From Mesorhizobium shangrilense (GTDB lineage Bacteria; Pseudomonadota; Alphaproteobacteria; Rhizobiales; Rhizobiaceae), in NCBI RefSeq assembly GCF_028826155.1, contig NZ_JAQGPN010000001.1, positions 3,477,501 to 3,541,500 of the forward strand: a DNA stretch of 64,000 nucleotides. The letters run 5' to 3'. The position numbers were made by a program, and so were the translations under genes. The notes under the pieces are model-generated. The model worked only from the letters and a program-made list of their open reading frames with translations, had not been told where the DNA came from and made no database searches. Position 1 is the stretch's first letter, and every line of letters begins with the position of its first letter. This document shows, in pieces, positions 27,368 to 37,466 of the stretch.

Positions 27368-28471
27368 GTGACAACAAAACCGATCCGGCTGGCGGACGTG
27401 GCGAAGGAAGCCGGCGTCTCCCACGGCACCGCCTCCAACGTGTTCAGTCGCCCCGAGATCGTCCGCGAGGAGGTGCGCGAGCGCGTACTGGCAGCCGCGG
27501 GCAGGCTTGGATATGCCGGACCCGACCCTCGCGGCCGCATGCTGCGCGCCGGAAAGGTCAATGCGATCGGGGTCGCCACCGCCGAGCCCCTCTCCTACTT
27601 CTTCGACGATCCATTCGCCCGCATCGTCATGTCGGGCATCTCGCAGGTCTGCGACGCCACCGGCGCCGGCCTCTCGCTGGTTTCAGCCGCCAACGACCAG
27701 CAGCTCGCCTGGAACATCCAGAGCGCACTTGTGGACGGGTTCGTCGTGTTCTGCATCGAGGGCGGCTCGCGCCTCGTTGAACTGACTCGCGAGCGGAAGC
27801 TGCCTTTCGTCGCGCTCGACTTCGGTTTTGACGACGATACGATCGCCACCATCGGCATCGACGACCGTGAGGGCGCACGGCTTGCGGCCGGCCATCTGGC
27901 GTCGCTGGGCCACCAGCGCTTCGCCGTGCTGGCCATGCAGTTCGATGAGCGGGGCCCCGGCCCTGCGCCGGCAGATCGCGCGCGGACGGCCATCTATGCC
28001 GGCACGCGCGACAGATTACACGGCTACTTCGATGCACTGGAGCTGGCCGGTATTGAAACCGCGCGCGTCCCGATCTACGAGACGCTCAACGACGAGGCCA
28101 GCACATGGGCAGGCCTCGACCATCTCTTCAGCGCCAGCGAACGGCCTACCGCCATTCTTGCGATGTCCGACAAGATCGCGCTCCACGCCCTCGACTGGTT
28201 GCGCACGCACGGCATTGCCGTCCCCGGCCAGGTCTCCATCATCGGCTTCGATGGCGTACCGGAAGCGGCGAACGCCGAGCCGCCGCTCACCACGATCGCC
28301 CAGCCGATGGTGGAGATGGGGCGCCGGGCGGCACATGCGATCCTGAACTTCGACGGTGTCGTACGCCGCCAGAAGATGGAGGTGGAACTCGTCGTGCGAG
28401 GCTCTACCGGCCGCCCGGCGCTGTCCCGGCACCGCGCGGATGCGCCTTCGAGCCTGAGGTTGGATTTTTGA
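27368..28471 (+). CDS. LacI-family transcriptional regulator
   Basis: Sugar- or metabolite-responsive repressor. Residues 1-50 form the LacI DNA-binding domain (IRLADVAKEAGVSHGTASNV, then the hinge AAGRLGYAGPDPRGRML); the rest is a periplasmic-binding-protein-like effector domain (NAIGVATAEPLSYFFDDPFA, AILAMSDKIALHALDWLR, VSIIGFDGVPEAA). I prefer the GTG start preceded by GAGG at ten bases; an ATG at 27332 would add 12 residues and place operator site 3 where the ribosome binds. Three matching palindromes upstream suggest it controls itself and the divergent small gene. The effector is unknown. Confidence 0.92.
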   Translation: MTTKPIRLADVAKEAGVSHGTASNVFSRPEIVREEVRERVLAAAGRLGYAGPDPRGRMLRAGKVNAIGVATAEPLSYFFDDPFARIVMSGISQVCDATGAGLSLVSAANDQQLAWNIQSALVDGFVVFCIEGGSRLVELTRERKLPFVALDFGFDDDTIATIGIDDREGARLAAGHLASLGHQRFAVLAMQFDERGPGPAPADRARTAIYAGTRDRLHGYFDALELAGIETARVPIYETLNDEASTWAGLDHLFSASERPTAILAMSDKIALHALDWLRTHGIAVPGQVSIIGFDGVPEAANAEPPLTTIAQPMVEMGRRAAHAILNFDGVVRRQKMEVELVVRGSTGRPALSRHRADAPSSLRLDF

Positions 28472-28543
28472 TTTCCGGGCGTTCGTTCCCATATGTGGCT
28501 GGATGGCGCAAATAATCGCGCCTTTCGTTGACAGGACAAAGGC

Positions 28544-29014
28544 ATGACGACGCGAATCCTCGACGGCGAGATCATCGAGACCAGGCTGGAGGACAGGCGG
28601 GCCTTTCAGGGCGTGCTCACGCGACGCGTGTTCGCGTTCCTGATCGACTATCTCATCGTCGGCCTGCTGCTGATCCCGTTTGCGATCATCGTCCTGCTGC
28701 TCGGCATCCTGACTTTTGGCCTCGGCTGGCTGCTGTTCGGCATCCTCGTGCCCGCAGTTGCGCTCGTCTACATCTGGATGACTCTGGGCGGCCCCAACCA
28801 GGCGACTGTCGGGATGCGGATGATGGGGATCCGCCTGGAGAGGCTGGACGCCCGCCCTGTAGACGGGATGCTGGCCGTCGTGCACTCGGTGTTGTTCTGG
28901 GCCGGCAACGCGCTGCTCACGCCGCTTATCCTGCTCGTCACGCTCTTCAGCGACAAGAAGCGCGCGCTGCACGACCTGCTTCTGGGTACGGTCGTCACGC
29001 GAAGCGACGTGTAG
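28544..29014 (+). CDS. RDD-family membrane protein
   Basis: 156-residue inner-membrane protein with three or four spans. The RDD motif appears as VLTRRVFAFLIDYLIVGLLL, and the C-terminal part has the conserved GGPNQATVGMRMMGIRLERL and KKRALHDLLLGTVV. Family members are proposed to be small transporters or Na+/H+ antiporter-like, without settled function. A GACAAAGGC sequence precedes the ATG. It stands alone between lacI and bpt. Confidence 0.88.
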   Translation: MTTRILDGEIIETRLEDRRAFQGVLTRRVFAFLIDYLIVGLLLIPFAIIVLLLGILTFGLGWLLFGILVPAVALVYIWMTLGGPNQATVGMRMMGIRLERLDARPVDGMLAVVHSVLFWAGNALLTPLILLVTLFSDKKRALHDLLLGTVVTRSDV

Positions 29015-29215
29015 AAGGCAACGCCAGCGTTCAACCCCATTCTGCAGGCGTACCGCCACGGGACGTGAGGCGCAGACGCTAAGCTGCCGGAACCCACGGC
29101 GTTCCGCCCGCCGGGCTCGGGTCAGTCAGAGCCAATCGAGACCCTTCACCGGCCGCCAGTTGGCAGCTATAGTCAGCAAATCACGGTTCGCCAATCGATG
29201 GGCATGCCGCACTAG

Positions 29216-29968
29216 ATGACTCACCATTCGCCCCAGTCACCCCAATTCTTCCTGACTGCGCCGTCGCCCTGCCCTTATGTCGAGGGCCAGTTCGAGCGGA
29301 AGGTTTTCACGCACCTAGTCGGCGACAAGGCGCCGGAGATGAACGACCTGCTGACCCAGGGCGGTTTCCGGCGCTCCCAGAACATTGCCTATCGCCCCGC
29401 ATGCGAATCCTGCCGCGCCTGCGTCTCGGTGCGCATCCTGGCGCAGGAGTTCATGCCGACCCGGAACATGAAGCGCGTGCTGCACCGCAATTCCGACCTG
29501 GTGGGCGCGATACACGACGCAGAACCCTCGACCGAACAGTACGCACTCTTCCGCCACTATCTCGACGCCCGCCACCGGCGCGGCGGCATGTCGGACATGA
29601 CGGTTCTCGACTATGCGATGATGGTCGAGGACACCCACGTCGACACCAAGGTGATCGAGTACCGCCGGCGCGGACCGGATACCTTCATCACCGGCCGCGG
29701 AACCGGCGAGCTGATCGCCGTCGCCCTCACCGACAAGATGAGCGACGGCCTGTCGATGGTCTATTCGTACTACAATCCGGACTTCGAAGACCGCTCGCTC
29801 GGCACATTCATGATTCTGGATCACATCCAGCGGACCGCCGCCGCCGGCCTGCCCCATGTCTATCTAGGCTATTGGGTCAACGGCTCGCGGAAGATGAACT
29901 ATAAGGTCCGCTTCCAGCCGCAGGAGCACCTTGGTCCGAAGGGCTGGGGACGTTTCAATCCCGGCTGA
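29216..29968 (+). CDS. bpt: aspartate/glutamate leucyltransferase (N-end rule)
   Basis: Transfers Leu from Leu-tRNA to N-terminal Asp or Glu of proteins, marking them for ClpS/ClpAP. The 250-residue protein has [18 protein letters not shown], the Cys-rich [16 protein letters not shown], the catalytic-fold segment [19 protein letters not shown] and the C-terminal [19 protein letters not shown]. The ATG has no strong ribosome binding site, but the family N-terminus fits. It is monocistronic. Confidence 0.95.
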   Translation: MTHHSPQSPQFFLTAPSPCPYVEGQFERKVFTHLVGDKAPEMNDLLTQGGFRRSQNIAYRPACESCRACVSVRILAQEFMPTRNMKRVLHRNSDLVGAIHDAEPSTEQYALFRHYLDARHRRGGMSDMTVLDYAMMVEDTHVDTKVIEYRRRGPDTFITGRGTGELIAVALTDKMSDGLSMVYSYYNPDFEDRSLGTFMILDHIQRTAAAGLPHVYLGYWVNGSRKMNYKVRFQPQEHLGPKGWGRFNPG

Positions 29969-30081
29969 GTTCAAAGCCCCCCCAAAAATCGGGAAATGTT
30001 TTCGCTGCGGACATGGCTGGCGACGACGCGGGTGCGTGGGCAGGTGCGGGCAAATCACAATAGGACTTTCCAAATCTCACA

Positions 30082-30981
30082 ATGAGTACTGCATCTTCGA
30101 ACCATGCCAGAGGCTTGCTGCTGACCGCCATTGGCGGGCTGGCGCTGACGGTCGACATCCCGCTCATACGCCTTGCCGATGGCGACCCGTGGCCGATCCT
30201 CATGTTGAGGACCGGCACGACATTCGTCGCAGCCCTGCTCATCTGGGCGGTCTGGCGCAGCATCACGCCGAAAGCGCCGGCCCTCGTGCCGGGGCGGACA
30301 GGAGCGATCGTTGCGGCGCTCTACGGGGTCGGCTCGATCTGCTTCGTCACCGCCGTCTACAACACCTCAACCGCCAACCTGGTGTTCATTCTCGCCTTCA
30401 CCTCGATGTTCGCGGCCCTGCTCTCCTGGGTTTTCCTGAAGGAGCGGCCGGCCAACGTCACGCTGCTCACCATGGCGGTGATGGTCGTCGGCGTCCTGAT
30501 CATCGTTGCGGATGGGCTGGGCTCAGGCCACCTGTTCGGCAACATCCTCGCGATGTGCTCGTCGTTTCTGGTGGCCTCGGCGATCACCATCAGCCGGCGC
30601 AGCGGCCGCGACATGGGTTTTACGGCGCTCGTCGGCGTGATCCTGCCCTTCATGATCGCGGGGGCGATGGTCTCCTCGACCGGCTACCGGGTGGAGGCGC
30701 CCTGGTGGATCATCTTCAACGGCGCGGTGATCATGCCGATCGCGTTCTTCTGCCTTGCGAACGGTCCGAAATATCTCTCGGGACCGGAAGTCGCGATGTT
30801 CTACCTGCTTGAGACCGTGCTCGCGCCGGTATGGGTGTGGCTGGTCTTCTCCGAAGTGCCCAGCCGCAATGCGATAATCGGCGGAACCATCCTCATCGTG
30901 GCCCTGGTGGCCCATTCGTCGTGGCAGATCCATCAGGGCCGGAAGCGGCGCGCCGCAGGGAACCTGCGGCACGCCATGTAG
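30082..30981 (+). CDS. DMT-superfamily (EamA) exporter
   Basis: 299-residue protein with ten hydrophobic spans arranged as two EamA repeats. The first repeat contains TSTANLVFILAFTSMFAALL and FLKERPANVTLLTMAVMVVG, the second NGPKYLSGPEVAMFYLLETV and VFSEVPSRNAIIGGTILIVA. Such proteins export metabolites or amino acids; the substrate cannot be read from sequence. It converges on parC. Confidence 0.88.
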   Translation: MSTASSNHARGLLLTAIGGLALTVDIPLIRLADGDPWPILMLRTGTTFVAALLIWAVWRSITPKAPALVPGRTGAIVAALYGVGSICFVTAVYNTSTANLVFILAFTSMFAALLSWVFLKERPANVTLLTMAVMVVGVLIIVADGLGSGHLFGNILAMCSSFLVASAITISRRSGRDMGFTALVGVILPFMIAGAMVSSTGYRVEAPWWIIFNGAVIMPIAFFCLANGPKYLSGPEVAMFYLLETVLAPVWVWLVFSEVPSRNAIIGGTILIVALVAHSSWQIHQGRKRRAAGNLRHAM

Positions 30982-30990
30982 CGGAGGGGT

Positions 30991-31008
30991 CGCCGCCTTC
31001 AGGCGGCG
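30991..31008. terminator. hairpin between the DMT exporter and parC
   Basis: CGCCGCCT and AGGCGGCG form a perfect inverted repeat with a two- to four-base loop between the two converging stop codons. There is no T tract on either strand, so termination is plausible but not certain. Confidence 0.45.
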
Positions 31009-31023
31009 TCGCCTGGCCGCCGC

Positions 31024-33333
31024 CTAGCCGAACTTGCCCGTCCTCGGAAAGCCCTTCGGCACCATGCGGCCGGTGGCTGCGCGGTTGCCGACCCACTCCG
31101 CCAGTTCCTCGCGCTTGCGAACGAAGACGCGCTCGGCCGAATCCTGCCAGGACAGCCCCTCCTCCATCGCGAAGGTCTTGAGGTCGTTGACCCCGCCATC
31201 CTTATACTTCTGCAGGCGCACGCCCTTGCCGCGCGTCATCTCGGGAATCTCCGAGAGCGCGAAGACGAGCATCTTGCGGTTTTCGCCGACAATGGCGAGG
31301 TGATCGCCGCTCACCGGGATGCATCTCACCGCCTCGTCGGGCGTCTTCACGTTCATCACCTGCTTGCCCTTGCGGGTATTGGCGACCACTTCGCTTTCGG
31401 GAACGGTGAAGCCGTAGCCATCGCGTGAGACGAGCAGCAGGCGTCGCTTCGTATCGTGGACGAAGGCCGTGACGATGTCCTGGTCGTTCTCCATGTCAAC
31501 GATGATGCGGATAGGCTCGCCGTGGCCGCGGCCGCCGGGCAATCGGTCCGCGCCGATCGTGTAGAACTTGCCACCGGTGGTGAAGACGAGAATCTTGTCG
31601 GTCGTCTGGGCGTGGAAGGAGAGCTTGAGCCCGTCGCCCTCCTTGAAGGAAAGCAGCGACAGGTCGTTTATGTGGCCCTTCAGCGCCCGCAGCCATCCCT
31701 TCTCCGAGACGACGACCGTGATCGGCTCCTTCTCCACCATGGCATGATGCATGTCGACGTGATCGTGCTCCGGCGCGGCCGAGAAGTCCGTTCGCCGGCG
31801 TCCGATGTCAGTGTCGAGACCGAAGCGCTTGCGGGTGTTGCTGACCTCCCAGCGAATCGCCGCCCACTGTTTCGCTTCGGAGCCCAGCAGCGCCTCGATC
31901 TGCTTCTTTTCCTCGCTCAGACCGTCGAATTCCGTGCGAATCTCGATCTCTTCAAGCTTGCGCAAGGCGCGCAGCCGCATGTTGAGGATGGCTTCCGCCT
32001 GCACGTCGGTCAGGGACCAGCGGGCCATCATGACCTTCTTGGGCTCATCCTCCTCGCGGATGATGCGGATCACCTCGTCGATGTTCAGGTAGGCGATCAG
32101 GTAGCCGGCGAGGATCTCTAGCCGTCGCTCGATCTCGGCCAGGCGGTGCCTCGAGCGCCTGACCAGCACTTCGCGCCGATGGTCCAGCCACTCACGCAGC
32201 ACGCCCTTCAGCGACAGGACGTTCGGCACCTTGCCGCGCGACAGGACGTTCATGTTGAGCGGGAAGCGAACCTCGAGCTCGGTCAGTTTGAAAAGCGATT
32301 CCATCAGGATGGCCGGATCGACGGAACGGCTCTTGGGGACCAGCACGACGCGGATATCCTCGGCGCTCTCGTCGCGCACGTCCTCCAGCAGCGGCAGTTT
32401 GCGCGCCAGCAGCAATTCGGCGATCTTCTCGATCAGCTTGGACTTCTGGACACCGTAGGGCACCTCGGTGACGACGATGTTCCAAGTTCCCCTGCCCTGG
32501 TCTTCCTGTTCCCAATGCGCGCGAATCCTGAAGCCGCTGCTGCGGCCGGATTCGTAGGACGCGACGATCGACTTCCAGTCGTCGACGACGGCGCCGCCGG
32601 TCGGAAAGTCTGGGCCGCGCACCTTGCACTCGAGCCGCTTCGCGGGATCGTTCCTGATCTGCTCCCACTGGTCAGGTGAGGTCATCAGGTCCCCGACCGT
32701 CGCTTCGGGATGGTCGATCAGGTAGAGCGCGGCGCTGCAGAGCTCCGCCGCGTTGTGCGGGGGGATCGAGGTGGCCATGCCGACCGCGATGCCGGACGAG
32801 CCGTTGGCCAGCAGGTTGGGGAAGGCGCCCGGCAGGACGACAGGCTCCTCGTCCTCTTCGTTGTAGGTCGGCCGGAAGTCGACGGCATCCTCGGTGATGC
32901 CTTCGAGCAGCAAGGCAGCGACGTCGGTCATCCGCGCCTCGGTGTAGCGCATGGCCGCCGCGTTATCGCCGTCGACGTTGCCGAAGTTGCCCTGGCCGTC
33001 CACCAGCGGGTAGCGCACGGAGAAATCCTGCGCGAGTCGCACCAGCGCGTCGTAGATCGACTGGTCGCCATGCGGATGGAACTTGCCCATCACGTCGCCG
33101 ACGATGCGCGCGCATTTGGCGAAGCCCTGGTCCGGATTGAGCCGGAGCAGGCGCATCGCATGCATGATGCGGCGGTGGACCGGCTTCAGCCCGTCGCGCA
33201 CGTCCGGCAGCGCGCGGTGCATGATGGTCGACAGCGCATAGGCCAGATAGCGCTCTTCGAGCGCCTTCTTCAGATCGACCGGCTCAATATGATCGCCGCC
33301 CTCCGAACTGGGCGGAACAAGGCTTTTTCCCAT
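31024..33333 (-). CDS. parC: DNA topoisomerase IV subunit A
   Basis: Breaks and rejoins DNA to decatenate daughter chromosomes. The breakage-reunion domain has [32 protein letters not shown] and catalytic Tyr130 in [13 protein letters not shown]. The length of 769 residues and the degenerate C-terminal beta-pinwheel without a GyrA box (QRRGGKG) indicate ParC rather than GyrA. At the quinolone position after HPHGD there is Gln91 rather than Ser. It is monocistronic. Confidence 0.95.
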   Translation of the reverse strand: MGKSLVPPSSEGGDHIEPVDLKKALEERYLAYALSTIMHRALPDVRDGLKPVHRRIMHAMRLLRLNPDQGFAKCARIVGDVMGKFHPHGDQSIYDALVRLAQDFSVRYPLVDGQGNFGNVDGDNAAAMRYTEARMTDVAALLLEGITEDAVDFRPTYNEEDEEPVVLPGAFPNLLANGSSGIAVGMATSIPPHNAAELCSAALYLIDHPEATVGDLMTSPDQWEQIRNDPAKRLECKVRGPDFPTGGAVVDDWKSIVASYESGRSSGFRIRAHWEQEDQGRGTWNIVVTEVPYGVQKSKLIEKIAELLLARKLPLLEDVRDESAEDIRVVLVPKSRSVDPAILMESLFKLTELEVRFPLNMNVLSRGKVPNVLSLKGVLREWLDHRREVLVRRSRHRLAEIERRLEILAGYLIAYLNIDEVIRIIREEDEPKKVMMARWSLTDVQAEAILNMRLRALRKLEEIEIRTEFDGLSEEKKQIEALLGSEAKQWAAIRWEVSNTRKRFGLDTDIGRRRTDFSAAPEHDHVDMHHAMVEKEPITVVVSEKGWLRALKGHINDLSLLSFKEGDGLKLSFHAQTTDKILVFTTGGKFYTIGADRLPGGRGHGEPIRIIVDMENDQDIVTAFVHDTKRRLLLVSRDGYGFTVPESEVVANTRKGKQVMNVKTPDEAVRCIPVSGDHLAIVGENRKMLVFALSEIPEMTRGKGVRLQKYKDGGVNDLKTFAMEEGLSWQDSAERVFVRKREELAEWVGNRAATGRMVPKGFPRTGKFG

Positions 33334-33536
33334 GCTTTCGGTTATCCGGGATGGTGATTCGCGGCAAGTGACAGAGGCGACTTAAGATCGGCGAGAATGC
33401 AGCCTCGCCAACTTCGCCCGTAGATTGCGTTTTGACCGAATTTGCGGCCTAAGTGGGCCCACGCGCCTTTTTCCCGTCCAGTTCTTTGCAGACAGGGTAG
33501 GCGCATAGAATCAATGCGCTCTCAGGGACCTTATCA

Positions 33537-34733
33537 ATGACGAAACGTCATACGTTGCTCAAGAAGCTTTTCATCACGACATGCCTGGTCTCCATCTCCG
33601 CCAGCGCTTCATTCGCGCAGGACATCAATGCAGTCGGAGACCGCCTGAAAGCGGCGCTGGAGACACAGGGGATTGCCATCGCCTGGACCGGAGCATCAGG
33701 CGACGCCTCGGAGATGGTGCTCGACGGCGTCACCATGAGCATGGCGGGAACGCCCGGCCAGATTGCCGTCGGCCAGGTCACGCTCTCCGACATCACCGAG
33801 GAGAATGGAGCCTACACCGTCGGCTCCGTGACGTTGCCCGATTACAGCATCACTGAAGACGGCGCCACGATCGCCATTGGCGGCATGGAACTCGCGGGGC
33901 TGAAGCTCGGCGCCGCTGGGGACACCGATCCCCTCGCCAGCATGATGCTGTACGATTCGGCCGACGTGGAGAGCTTCAGCGTCACCGTCGGCGGCAAGCA
34001 GGCCTTCGCCATGCAGGGCGCGCATACTGAAATCGCCATGCCGGCCGACGGCAAGCCGATGACCTTCGTAATGACCACCGAGGGCTTCAGCGCCGACCTT
34101 TCGCTCGTCGAGGACCCGAAGTCGAAAGCAGTCATCGACGCGCTCGGCTATCAGACGCTGAACGGAAACATCGAGCTCGAGGGCTCCTGGCAGCCGACCG
34201 ACGGCCGCCTCGCGATCTCGCAGTACGACCTCACTGTGGACAAGGCCGGCACGCTCGGCATGACCTTCGACCTCGGCGGCTATACGCCGGATTTCCTGAA
34301 ATCCATGCAGGAAATGCAGAAGAAGTTCGCCGATCAGCCGGAAGGGTCCGACAACTCGGCGGCCGGGCTGGCGATGCTGGGGCTGATGCAACAGCTGACC
34401 TTCCATGCCGCCTCGGTGCGCTTCGACGACGATTCTCTGACCGGCAAGGTGCTGGACTACGTCGCCAAGCAGCAGGGCATGAAGGCCTCCGACATCGCCA
34501 ACCAGGTCAAGGCCCTGGCGCCCATAATGCTGGCGCAGGTCGTAGCCGACCAGGCGCTCATCAAGAACGTGGCGGATGCGGTCAGCGCCTTCCTCAGCGA
34601 TCCGAAGAGCCTCGAAGTGACGGCCGCGCCGGGGCAGCCGGTGCCGTTCGCATTGATCGCGGCCGGCGCGATGTCGGCTCCGCAGGAACTGCCGAAGACG
34701 CTGGGCGTGACGGTCACCGCCAACCAGGACTGA
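33537..34733 (+). CDS. conserved exported protein, function unknown
   Basis: 398-residue protein with a signal peptide (about residues 1-28, KKLFITTCLVSISASASFAQ), so periplasmic or outer-membrane-facing. The body is rich in beta-strand-like segments with repeated GVTMSMAG-, GSVTLPDYSITED- and GKPMTFVMTTEGF-type stretches, resembling lipid-binding or DUF945-like periplasmic proteins, but I cannot assign a family. It is divergent from parC. The high content of Ala, Asp and Gly with few Cys fits export. Confidence 0.82.
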   Translation: MTKRHTLLKKLFITTCLVSISASASFAQDINAVGDRLKAALETQGIAIAWTGASGDASEMVLDGVTMSMAGTPGQIAVGQVTLSDITEENGAYTVGSVTLPDYSITEDGATIAIGGMELAGLKLGAAGDTDPLASMMLYDSADVESFSVTVGGKQAFAMQGAHTEIAMPADGKPMTFVMTTEGFSADLSLVEDPKSKAVIDALGYQTLNGNIELEGSWQPTDGRLAISQYDLTVDKAGTLGMTFDLGGYTPDFLKSMQEMQKKFADQPEGSDNSAAGLAMLGLMQQLTFHAASVRFDDDSLTGKVLDYVAKQQGMKASDIANQVKALAPIMLAQVVADQALIKNVADAVSAFLSDPKSLEVTAAPGQPVPFALIAAGAMSAPQELPKTLGVTVTANQD

Positions 34734-34771
34734 TTGCGCGACGCGTCCCGTCGACTATCTCAACATTGAAG

Positions 34772-34797
34772 CGGCCTGGCCAAGCGCCGGGCCGTTT
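34772..34797 (+). terminator. terminator-like hairpin after the exported protein gene
   Basis: An 8-bp stem with one G-U pair (34772-34779 with 34787-34794, seven-base loop) followed by TTT. It sits between converging genes and best serves the plus-strand gene. Confidence 0.5.
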
Positions 34798-35432
34798 CAC
34801 TTCGCAGCGAGGAATGCGGCGACGCAGTTCCAGATAACCAGATCGACGCCGGCGAGAAACAGATCGTCGCCGAACCCCACAGACGATGAAGGGGTGAGCG
34901 ACGGCACGTGCACGAAGCCGCTCATGGTCGGGTGGAAATCATCGACTGCGCGCGCAAGCGACAGCGTGAAGACGGTGTTGCACAGATAGCCACCGGCATC
35001 ATCTGACCATTCCACCGGCAGTCCCGCCGCCTCAAGGGACCCGTGTATCGCCGCCAGCGGCAAGGACGACGCAAGCGTTTCCGGCCCCGCGCAGATCGGG
35101 CCGGAAGCCGGGACGAAGCCCAGATTGTCCGCATGGCTCGCCACAAAGCGATTGCGCGCGAAACGTTCGAGACGAAAGCCCTTGCAGGCTTGGGCGAGGC
35201 CGAAATGGATCGCGATATCCGGGCGAAACGCCCTCCCGATCTCGGAAAGCCGCAGCCCGACCGCCTGGTAGGATACCGGGAGCGTCTCAGCGCGAAACGC
35301 TCCCATTCGTTCGACGGACGGCGGCGTTTCCCGCAGTCGACTCACCAGCCATTCCGTCGGATTGACTGGCGCGCCTGGAAACGGCTCGAAGCCGGTGATC
35401 AGAACGCGCGGACCCGACTTGGCCGTGGTCAG
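34797..35432 (-). CDS. pcp: pyroglutamyl-peptidase I homolog (peptidase C15), unusual start
   Basis: Removes N-terminal pyroglutamate. The catalytic residues of the family are all recognisable: Glu in [10 protein letters not shown], Cys in [10 protein letters not shown] and His in [10 protein letters not shown]. The expected N-terminus [19 protein letters not shown] is encoded upstream of the first usable GTG (35345), in frame with no ATG, GTG or TTG. Only a CTG at 35430-35432, eight bases after AAGGA and overlapping the aspS stop, would include it, giving 211 residues, the usual family length. I therefore call a CTG start coupled to aspS. Confidence 0.75.
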   Translation of the reverse strand: MTTAKSGPRVLITGFEPFPGAPVNPTEWLVSRLRETPPSVERMGAFRAETLPVSYQAVGLRLSEIGRAFRPDIAIHFGLAQACKGFRLERFARNRFVASHADNLGFVPASGPICAGPETLASSLPLAAIHGSLEAAGLPVEWSDDAGGYLCNTVFTLSLARAVDDFHPTMSGFVHVPSLTPSSSVGFGDDLFLAGVDLVIWNCVAAFLAAK

Positions 35433-37219
35433 GCTTCCTTCTTCTGTGGCGCCACGCGCAGTTCCAGTTCGCGCAGCTGCGTCGGGGTCGCTGGCGCAGG
35501 CGCGTTCATCAGCAGGTCGTAGGCCTGCTGGTTCATCGGGAACATGGTGATCTCGCGCAGGTTCTTAGCGCCGCACAGAAGCATCACCACGCGATCGATA
35601 CCCGCCGCCATTCCGCCATGCGGCGGAGCGCCATACTGGAACGCGCGATAGAGGCCGCCGAAGCGATCCTCGACCGTCTGGCGATCGAGACCGACGATCT
35701 CGAAGGCCTTGACCATCGTTTCCGGGAGGTGGTTGCGGATGCCGCCCGACGCGATCTCGAAGCCGTTGCAGACCATGTCGTACTGGAACGCCTTGATCGA
35801 CAGCGGATCCTGACCGTTCAGGGCATCGATGCCGCCCTGCGGCATGGAGAACGGGTTGTGGCCGAAGTCGACCCGCTTCTCGTCCTCGTTCCACTCGTAG
35901 AAGGGGAAGTCGACGATCCAGCACAGCTCGAAACGGTCCCGGTCGACGAGGTTCAGTTCCTCGCCGGCGCGGGTGCGCGCCGCGCCTGCGAAGGACACGA
36001 ACTTCTTCGGATCGCCCGCGACGAAGAAGGCGGCGTCGCCGTCCTCAAGTCCGAGTTGCAGGCGGACGGCCTCGGTGCGTTCCTCGCCGATGTTCTTGGC
36101 GATCGGCCCCGCGCCTTCGAGCTTGTCGCCCTCCTTGCGCCAGAAGATGTAGCCGAGCCCAGGCTGTCCCTCGCCCTGCGCCCACGAATTCATGCGGTCG
36201 CAGAAAGCCCGGCTGCCGCCGGTCTTGGCGGGAATCGCCCAGACTTCCGCCTTGGCGTCGTTGGCCAGGATGTTGGCGAAGACCTTGAAGCCCGAGCCAC
36301 GGAAGTGTTCAGAAACCTCCTGCATGACGATCGGGTTGCGCAGATCCGGTTTGTCGGAACCGTATTTGCGCATGGCCTCGTCATACGGGATGCGCGGGAA
36401 GTCCTGCGTGACCGGCTTGCCTTCCGCGAAGGTCTCGAAGACGCCGCGCATCACGGGCTCCATCGTCTTCAGGACGTCGTCCTGCTCGACAAAGCTCATT
36501 TCGAGGTCGAGCTGGTAGAATTCGCCGGGCAAGCGGTCGGCGCGCGGGTCCTCGTCGCGGAAGCATGGCGCGATCTGGAAGTAGCGATCGAAGCCGGACA
36601 CCATGATCAGCTGCTTGTACTGCTGCGGCGCCTGGGGCAGCGCATAGAAGTTGCCGGGATGGATGCGAGACGGGACCAGGAAGTCGCGAGCGCCCTCCGG
36701 CGAGGAAGCCGTCAGGATCGGCGTCGAGAATTCCGTAAAGCCCTCCTCGCCCATTCGCTGGCGCATCTCGGCGATGATCCTGGTGCGCGCCATGATGTTC
36801 TTGTGGAGCGTGTCGCGGCGCAGGTCGAGGAACCGGTACTTGAGGCGGATGTCCTCCGGATAGTCTGGCTCGCCGAACACCGGCAGCGGCAGTTCCTTGG
36901 CGGCCGACAGGACCTCTATCTCGCGGGCGAAGACCTCGATCTCGCCGGTGGGAAGGTTGGCGTTGACCGTCTCGTCCATGCGCGCCTTGACCTCGCCATC
37001 GACGCGAATCACCCACTCGCCGCGAAGCGTCTCGGCGGTCTTGAAGGCCGGCGAGTCGGGATCGGCGACGATTTGCGTGAGACCGTAATGGTCGCGCAGG
37101 TCGATGAACAGAAGTCCGCCGTGATCGCGGACGCGATGGACCCAGCCGGACAGGCGGGCGGTTTCACCGACATGGCTCTTGCGCAACTGCGCGCAGGTGT
37201 GGCTGCGATAACGATGCAT
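35429..37219 (-). CDS. aspS: aspartyl-tRNA synthetase
   Basis: Charges tRNA-Asp (and possibly tRNA-Asn). The 596-residue bacterial-type enzyme has an N-terminal anticodon-binding OB fold ([20 protein letters not shown]), motif 2 ([16 protein letters not shown]), an inserted GAD domain in the middle and motif 3 ([13 protein letters not shown]). I chose the ATG giving [13 protein letters not shown], the standard N-terminus; the frame continues 24 codons upstream without support. The pcp gene overlaps its stop. Confidence 0.97.
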   Translation of the reverse strand: MHRYRSHTCAQLRKSHVGETARLSGWVHRVRDHGGLLFIDLRDHYGLTQIVADPDSPAFKTAETLRGEWVIRVDGEVKARMDETVNANLPTGEIEVFAREIEVLSAAKELPLPVFGEPDYPEDIRLKYRFLDLRRDTLHKNIMARTRIIAEMRQRMGEEGFTEFSTPILTASSPEGARDFLVPSRIHPGNFYALPQAPQQYKQLIMVSGFDRYFQIAPCFRDEDPRADRLPGEFYQLDLEMSFVEQDDVLKTMEPVMRGVFETFAEGKPVTQDFPRIPYDEAMRKYGSDKPDLRNPIVMQEVSEHFRGSGFKVFANILANDAKAEVWAIPAKTGGSRAFCDRMNSWAQGEGQPGLGYIFWRKEGDKLEGAGPIAKNIGEERTEAVRLQLGLEDGDAAFFVAGDPKKFVSFAGAARTRAGEELNLVDRDRFELCWIVDFPFYEWNEDEKRVDFGHNPFSMPQGGIDALNGQDPLSIKAFQYDMVCNGFEIASGGIRNHLPETMVKAFEIVGLDRQTVEDRFGGLYRAFQYGAPPHGGMAAGIDRVVMLLCGAKNLREITMFPMNQQAYDLLMNAPAPATPTQLRELELRVAPQKKEA

Positions 37220-37466
37220 TGTGACAATCCGACGTGTGGAAGCGGCGGCCTGAACGCGCCACCCGAAAATTCGCGCGGACAAGCGCATCAAAGCCCCGCT
37301 TTGTCAAGGAAAAGGCGGTGCGACGCCCTACCTCGCGGCGGCTCCCTCGCGGATCGAGCGCGGGTGACTTGCCTCGACGGACCGTTAAGCCAGTAGCGTT
37401 TAGTCGATGGTCAACCGACGGCATAGATGCCAATAGTGCGGGCTCCATATCGCCGGCATTTCGCGC

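Noticed and set aside
33400..33536. TTGACC and TAGAAT elements upstream of the exported protein gene
   Set aside because: No -35/-10 pair with acceptable spacing could be formed, so no promoter is called.
35618..37396. Plus-strand frame of 592 codons opposite aspS
   Set aside because: Antisense shadow of aspS with skewed composition and no recognisable domain.
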